Positions 56,758 through 64,000 of a stretch of 64,000 nucleotides of DNA are shown one piece after another. The DNA is taken from positions 15,091,088-15,155,087 of the forward strand of contig OZ025249.1 of assembly GCA_964019135.1 (NCBI GenBank). Reading direction: 5' to 3'. Source of the DNA: Arenicola marina. Its lineage: Eukaryota; Annelida; Polychaeta; Arenicolidae. A program made the position numbers and the translations under genes. The number at the start of each line of letters is the position of its first letter. Positions within the stretch are counted from its first letter, which is position 1. Below the pieces are notes generated by a model that worked only from the letters and a program-made list of their open reading frames with translations, did no database searches and was not told the origin of the DNA.

Positions 56758-59700
56758 GCTTGCTTCACGCTGAGTGGCAGAATGAGTGACATCAACAGGG
56801 ATGAGAAGTGAGTGTGGAACGACGAGACAATGCATAGAAACCTTTCCGCAAAGGGTGTTTGATTATAATCGGGGCACGCTCCTACACCGCAACACCTTCC
56901 CCCGGCCATCCGAGCGCAGGTGGTTCGCATAAAGGACTTGCAATAACGCCATCTAGCGGTCTTGATCTAACCCCCGGAGATTACGATGGAGCGACGATTT
57001 TTCTCTCACTGCCATGGTGACGACTGACTTCCGGAGTCACGTCAACCCGCTTTCGCCACATGGATTTGACAAAGTGACTTATGTTTGTTAAATTTCCTGT
57101 AAAGGGACCAAGCTGGTGAGGGCAGCCCTATCCTGTCAGTTTTCCATTAGGCTACGCTTTTGAAAAGAAATACAAGGTCTTGCTCTATGGGGAGACGTCA
57201 GTTTCTTATTTTAAAGCCAACGTGAAGAGCGTGAAGCGCCGTGGCAGACAAAGCGTGTACAAAGTGGGTGACGCTCCGAATAAAAAAAGGCCCACGTTTC
57301 CCTCTGAATCATATACATGTAGCTGTATAGTTAAAAGACACGGTAGTGCACCTGCGTGGGTCGTTATGTAAGGTTGCCCACTTGAATTAACCATAAACTA
57401 CGTGTTACGTAACGCTTTTTTGAAGTTGCCTCCGTTGCAACATATATAGTACATATATGGCGCCATTAAAATCAATTTCATCTTGTATTGTATTGTAACG
57501 TCTGCATTTTGACAACGAAATAGCTGGGGCGTTGAACAACAAGTCGCATTATACTCAACGCCTTGGGTCTATCTTTTATCAGCCGTCGCTGTCCCCCCAC
57601 GGGTTAAAAGTGATATGTTGTGAACATGGAGAAGCAAGACAAGTATTTCGCAAGCACCAATCATAAAGCCACTCTAATATATTCTGTCATCGCAAGGAAA
57701 CCGCAAATGGGGTCTAAGGAGTAGGGGCCGCAAGGACGAATCCATGCATTTCCTTTTGGGCTGACATTGGGTGTCGGGAGAAAGAGGTTTGGGGTTTCGG
57801 TTTGTGCCGGTGAAGTCTCCAAAAATCTCCTCTGCCACACCGGGAGATTGGACCAAAAAACGAAGGGTTCCATAAAACTATGCGAAGGTCTAAATAACTA
57901 AATTGGGGGTTCACAGCTAAAATGCCCCAAAAATCAAACGTTGCGAGACACCCAACTTTAAAGCCAGTTAATTTTAAGCCAGGACCTTATGTATACATAT
58001 ATATAAATACCTATATATATGAGAAGGCTAGCTGTATAGTAGCCACTTATGCTATTCAAATTATCTCCTCAGCTACTGTCATACCGTCTGGTAAATATAA
58101 ATAACAAGTTTGTGAGAAATGGGACTTTAATAACGTGTAGTTTCTTTCGCGGCATTTACGAATCAAAGGTTTCCAATTACCGAAAGCGCCTGCTGCCAAA
58201 CGAGCATTCAGGCAGCATGGTTAAACGCCCTAACAAACGTCACAGGGCAGCATCGGCGGCTTCCCTTTGATGTCGTCTTCAGGTAAATCCCCTGGGTAGG
58301 GACATACGCCTGTCCAGGGTGCACTCTTCGCACTAAACAAGATAAATTAGTATAAATCAAGTGGAAATGCTTCTCGTTTACCGGCATGGTCGACACATTG
58401 TTAAGCGGTTGATGTATCATGGATGGGCGTGACTGGCATCTGCTCTCTCTCTCTCCCTGAGGGATGGGTGCCCCGCGCGACGGCAATATTAAATTACACC
58501 TGTTAATAAACAGGCAAGTAATGGCGCCGACAAACATATATACAAAATCTCCCTGTCTTTTTTTTACATTTGCGCACAACGTTTCGGTTATCGCTGCAAG
58601 ATATATCAGCGCCGAATTATGGCAATTTTGCAGACATCACTTCTGCAAACTAAAAGTTGTCCTCTTTTTTTTTCTTTTTTTGTAGCTAAACGACTCTTTT
58701 TATATTAATGCGACCAACCATTCCACCCCTTAGAAAGTTTCACATACATGATATATTGTTTCAACATCTCATTTGCATGGCTGTAAATCGTATCTCTTGT
58801 ATCGCCTTCAACCCACCCCCTCAAATGTCTCTTTATACGGTTTTCATTATCATTTATCACCTTAGTTGTGGCCTTCTTGTGACACCATGTCCGGGTTAAA
58901 GTCATCCCTCAATACCTTATAACAACCCACGATTTTTGACGTCTCTGCGAAAATAATACCAACCTTCGTGCGGAAAAAGGTTTTTGATAGCGCTTCTCGT
59001 TAAATATTTTTCTCTCCCCAAATCTACAGACTGAGACAAGACATGGGAAATTGCCATATTCTTGCCATATTCCCTTGAAGGCAGTATTTTCATTGAAGAA
59101 CCTTAAAAATAGTTTGTATGAGTTACGTTTAAAAATACGTTTCATTCTACACGTAAGCACCATCGTACGGAAAAACATTTGACAAAAGATGGAAGCTGAC
59201 TGTGTCTTCTATCGATCAGAAGCGACCGTTGTGAACTGCCAATTACTTCGTCTAAACCGCGAATTAAGGGTTAATGTCAGAAAAGTCTGGCCCTTGAGGC
59301 AAGATTCAACTCAAACTACGAATTACACCCTTAGCTAATTATTCTTGACTGCCCGACTTATATACATACATCTCTGATCGGAGAAGGAGCAGACGACATT
59401 TCTTCCCGCCAATAATAGGGCGGTCTCTCTGTGGCAAAATTTCGGCTGAGATAGAGCCATTTACTCCCGCAAGCCGGCGTATGTAAATTCACATTCCCTA
59501 AACATGGCATTTAGGCACAATAGCCCTAGCTCTGTAATTGGTACAATAAAAGCGACGCATTCAGTGTACCCATGGCCGTTTGCTGGTGTAGTCTTCTTAC
59601 CGGTGGCATCCAACTAAATTCGGGGTTAACCTCAGCACGGAAAAACAGAGCCCGGGGCTAAATGATTTTAATTAGGCCAACCCGCTGTAAATCACGTCAA

Positions 59701-61512
59701 CTGCTTTGCATAATGCCAGGGATGACATTTATGATGGCCTTAATTGCTACCGAAGAGTCTACGGCAGTCGAGTTATTTCAGTGTCTGGGCTGGACAATGG
59801 GAACGCCCAAGGTTTGTGTTATCCATCTCCCACGGGGAATCCGCCACTCCCACAACCCACATTACGAGCCTAATCGCTTGGGATGCCATCAAGAAAAACG
59901 CAGGCCAAACCCAAACTAATTTTACAGCAGACACTATTTTCTATTGGGTGTCTATGACGGCACTTGTTTTGACGGCGTTGCGAGAACCTCTCTTTATCGC
60001 TGGGTGTTAACTCATTTAAAGCCGCCAGCAAATTGAGAAAGTAGCTTCTTCTTCAACTATGGGGCTATATTAGGACTTGGACAGTATTTTGGGAAGTGTT
60101 AATTGCCCCGCCCATGTGAGTGGGGCGCGGAGAGTTCTTGATTACTCCACGGCAATCTACAACAACGTAGAGCCACGCCGGCCGAGCACGTGACTTCATT
60201 CATGCTTACTTATGGCCAGAGACGATGCTTCATAATCCAAAGACCCATACACGGATAAAATCGAGGAAGAAATACCGACCATGAATTTAATTCACACAGT
60301 ATTTTAACGTATGTAGCGTTGCTTTTTCTTAGCTCAGCGTGAATTTTCATTCTCGCGTAAATGTTTATCAAATGTTAAAAAGACCATGTACCGTAAATTA
60401 ACAATATATTTGTTATTTCTCAAATACGTTAATCTGAAGAGATCAGTCAGGGTCATAGTTGAAATTTCAGAAGGATTATTTCAGTCTAATGTAATTATGA
60501 GGATGATTGACAAGAAATTTGAAACATATCTCTACTATAAGAGGTTTAGTCAAACAGTAACACAAGGGCTACCATCGTTCATTACGTAGGCCGACTGACT
60601 TGAAAGTTCTACTCTCAATTGCACATCTATTCGATATCAAATTCAATACTTAGAAAAAAAACTGCCAAGAATTTAAAAAAAAATTAAAGTTATAACAAAT
60701 ATACATTGCCTGTTTCTCATTAAAGTTGGTGTAGTCATTCTTGTTAATTAAGATTACCCCCCCCCCTCCTCCCTCCTCCCTCTCCCCTCGCCCTCAGCCC
60801 GCTCCTCCAGCCTGCTGTTGTGTACTTCACGTGGCACACTTGACTCTTGCTCTCTGCCCCCCCCCCCCCCACCTCTTCCAGCACACGTTATCGGTCAGGT
60901 TGACTTACGGTCGTTCACTGGCCTAATGACTACCGTGATGACTACCGTGATGCGCCGCGTGGGGTAGCGGCATCAGGGTAGCGGTATCAGTATCCCCTAT
61001 TGTCAGTGAGGGCAACACATGGAGACCCGCTATATACGCAGGTGATGTTCTGAGGCCCGGTGGGGAAGGCCTTAGGGTGTCTTTTCCCGCGCAGACATGT
61101 AGATCTAAACCGGTTGCATAACGAACGGCGTGGAGACAATATCTCAGCTGCGGACAGAGGGGCGGTGGAACAAAGCGGGGAGGGGGGAGGGGAAGGGGAG
61201 CTTGAACGGGGGCTGGGGCTGGAACAGGGGCGGAGGTAGGGGTGTAGGTGCGAGTGAGAGGGAGGGCGGAGGGAAGGCGCAGACGGAGGTGTAGGTATAT
61301 ATCATTTTACTCTGACCCAGTTTAGTTCATATATAAAATATTGATAGTTCATATATAAAAATATTAAAGTTGCTTAATTTGTCATTCGCATAAAATCATA
61401 GGGTAGCGATCCCGCTTGATGTAAGTTTGGGATTCGCCACTGGTTACTGCTTTCGTTGCTTCATTGAGGTGAGGGGGGGGAGTAGATCACACGACATCTT
61501 CACATGCTTGAT
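56758..61512. other. Intergenic, nothing recognised
   Basis: Mostly AT-rich single-copy-looking DNA. Short frames at 57,180-57,371, 59,662-59,919 and 60,386-60,589 have no motif. C runs at 60,760 and 60,860; G-rich 61,170-61,270. Confidence 0.4.
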
Positions 61513-61953
61513 ATTTCCTCACCCCCATTTGGTTCGTGGATCCACGGTCCTGGATCCCTGAAGTCCGCCTTGGATCCCAACGCAACAAGCTCTCTTCAGG
61601 ATCGTTGCAGGCGCATGCGCGAGGTCTTCAACCAATCGCGACGGAGCCAATTTTGATTTTGCCCCATCCTCTCGAATATGTGCTCCTCACTTTGCTGGTG
61701 GTGGTGGTGCTAGACGGTCGGGCGTGTAAGATCCTGATAGCCGTAATCGGTCTTATACCCCCCCCCCCCACCCCTCCCCTCCTCCTCCCACCCCACCCTT
61801 CTCGACTCTAAATAAACACCTAATTATGGACCCGCCGTTGGTATTGGTCGGTGCCGAGTGCCCCTGGCTGACGCCGGGATTAATTTTCCTCACCCCCATT
61901 TGATCTTTGGATCCCCTGATTCCTGGACCCCTGAAGCCCGCCCTGGAGCGCCA
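61513..61953 (+). repeat. Pair of direct repeats of about 70 bp
   Basis: 61,513-61,580 and 61,883-61,953 share TTCCTCACCCCCATTTG, then GGATCC, CCTGGA(T/C)CCCTGAAG and (C/T)CCGCC(T/C)TGG, 370 bp apart. They could be the ends of a small unidentified mobile element or a decayed tandem duplication. Confidence 0.55.
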
Positions 61954-64000
61954 GTAAACAAGGAAACTTATACTCCTGAATAACCCCATCAAGTAAGGGT
62001 GAACGGGACATTCGACAGGAGGCCTGTCGTTGATATCAATCTGAAGCCGCCACGGCTAAATGACTGCGGCAACATCAACGTGAACATTTTAAGGCGATAG
62101 CAATACAGATCTTGCTTTAAAACCTACCGAGCACCAGGCATAATAACACACCAAACAGGAGTTCTCCGTCACCGCACAAAGGGGTACAAACTTACCAATG
62201 CCTCTGATGTGTTATGTGTCATGCCGTCTTGCACGCCCCCCCCCCCTACTCCATCCCACCCCTGGCTCCGGCCCCCCGCTCGCCCTCGCCCCCGCCCCCG
62301 CCCCAGTCCTGCGCCCGACCCGCGCCCGCCCTCCTCAACGACTGCACTACTGAAGCCGGCCGTAATATCCCAATCGCGGGATTTCACAGATTACACAGAT
62401 ATCTGTGGTATACATGACACCCGCGGTAAGAAAACCTGGGCGGGTCTCATATTATTAGCGCTTGTATGTCTGCAGTCAAGGGGGGCTGGCTGGGGCGGCA
62501 AGTTTGCTGTTTGGTAGGCGTTGGAGGGCGGTAACGGGCGAAAATGAGAGAGCATTGTGATCACCACGGCGGGGTAGAGGAAGACGGTGGTGCAGTGGAG
62601 GGGTGTGTGTGAGGGGGGCGGGGGTGAAGGAAGCGATAGGATGGTGAGGGGCGGGGGGGGGGGGGCGGTGGCGGTGGCGGTGGCCGGAGGAGAAAAGCGG
62701 GGCTGTGTACCTGATTGCTCATCGCGCCGCGGTCTCTCTTCAGGCTGGTTCCGGGTCGCTGCTGGGGCACGCTCCTCAAAGGCGGCGCTGCGCTCACTGG
62801 GGACCGCTGGGACTGCCGTCGGCAACTTGAAAGCACAAGCGAGGTGGCACTTCGCTACTGCATTCCTGTCCCACTACTGAACGTGTCCCTGATTTAGCCA
62901 ACCTTGAAGGCTTCCAGAAGCGACTGTCATCCTTTTTTTCTAGCGGTCGGGTAACTGTTATTTTCTGTTTTTATCACAGTGAAACCTTAATCCTCTAGCG
63001 TGACATGTAAATTTGTAATGCCGTTGAACGGCGAACAAATCATACAAATCGATCGCCACTGATACACATCTATCGGGGTGTATACGTCTCGTTTGCTAGA
63101 GTCAGAGTTCCTTCACTGGCACATGTTTCCAATTCCTCGTCGTTCTGATACGAACTAATCCTGTCAGAGACTTCTGTGTAGAAAGTCCGAGGAATATCAT
63201 AGGAGCCTGACTTTTTGCAGCTTTGTACACACCTTCAAAACAAAAACTAAATCATGTCTACAAAAGTTCAACTTGTGGTGCTTTCCATTGGCTGTTCCTC
63301 TCCATGTCATAACGTAGATTGCATTGGGCACTCCCGATTGGATATTTGATGGGTGGATAGATCCCCTATCGACATTCACCTTATATTTTTTGCTCTTGGC
63401 CCTCTGGTCAAGAGCATTCAAGGGAATTATTCCTCAATCGCCCAATCGTGATATGCAACGCTAGGGTTCAAAGACTGGAATTGGTCTTTGTAGCCGAGCC
63501 CATCAGCAGCACAGTCTGATTGTGCCCACTCGGGGTTTTAAATCGTTCCTTCCTCAAACGATGGGAAGTGGAACATCTTCACGAGGCCTTCATTATCGAC
63601 ACGATGGCTTGATGGCGCGGCGGATGATTTTCTTTTACACGTCCACTCCCTTCTTCTTGGCCGCCGCCGATTTCCGGCTTTTGTAAAGTGCCGAATAATG
63701 GTCCCGGATGATCACAGAGAGGGTGGGGACTCCATGTGATTTCACCTTTTCGCCCGGGGGGCAAGCAATCGCGAGGCATACACCTTCTCCATCCAGAGTT
63801 AGCAAAAAAAAAATCCACTGCCTTGGACTCTATTGAAGAGTAAAAGACTTCCAAGTGATCTTCTTCTCATTGGCGGCTGTGCGGCCCCCAATTGGTGAAG
63901 GCCGTGAGCCTCCCGCCCGGAGGGTAATGTGTATAGGTGAGTGGGTAGGTAGGTAGATAGGTAGCGGTTGTCAAGTTGTTAACCGGTGAGCTCCAGCCGG
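61954..64000. other. Intergenic, nothing recognised
   Basis: G/C-rich tracts at 62,236-62,330 and 62,640-62,690; (GGTA)n at 63,941-63,965. No convincing gene or RNA. Confidence 0.4.

Noticed and set aside
57180-57371. 63-codon frame with KSVKRRGRQSVYKVGD
   Set aside because: Some protein-like character, but no family, no splice sites of note and an opposite frame of equal length.
58208-58270. MVKRPNKRHR, reminiscent of an HMG-box start
   Set aside because: Only five residues resemble the Sox motif, followed by a stop.

Overview
This is invertebrate animal DNA. The only confidently recognised protein gene is a metazoan zinc-finger gene of the Sp6-9 (Sp8-like) group, split by an intron. The rest is dominated by RNA polymerase III-type repeats, DNA-transposon remnants, minisatellites and long homopolymer G/C tracts. 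A lancelet or another marine deuterostome or lophotrochozoan would fit; the sequence read by eye does not settle the species.

Layout. (1) 1-14,050: a dense tandem array on the minus strand with 45 tRNA-Gly-like units. Thirteen are identical to one 71-nt tRNA-Gly(CCC) consensus; the others carry 1-10 or so changes, and eleven have a TCC anticodon. Two older, strongly decayed tRNA-like families are interleaved to give a super-unit of about 680 bp. Multi-kilobase blocks of the array are repeated at exact offsets (2,474, 2,679, 4,727, 6,510 and 7,192 bp). The array runs off the left edge. (2) 14,050-24,100: array edge with a split tRNA relic, a tRNA-derived SINE with target duplication, a second SINE head, a 27-bp minisatellite, a hAT-like MITE and a MITE with arms of about 190 bp. 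(3) 24,100-31,000: a polypyrimidine tract, a possible first exon on the plus strand, a possible promoter and 5' exon on the minus strand, and 48-bp and 18-bp minisatellites. (4) 33,700-42,130: the Sp6-9 gene on the minus strand, with TATA box, first coding exon, 6-kb intron, large second exon carrying the Btd box and three C2H2 fingers, and poly(A) signal. (5) 42,700-53,000: G/C-rich low-complexity DNA containing a 200-N gap. The 2.95 kb left of the gap is repeated immediately right of it, end to end with the gap edges, which is best read as two unmerged overlapping contig ends. (6) 53,000-64,000: a 31-bp minisatellite, microsatellites and intergenic DNA with no convincing gene.

The tRNA array would supply tRNA that reads GGG glycine codons; the Sp6-9 protein is a GC-box-binding developmental transcription factor. 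Nothing in the sequence links the two. No CRISPR array, virus-like element or complete transposase gene was seen.
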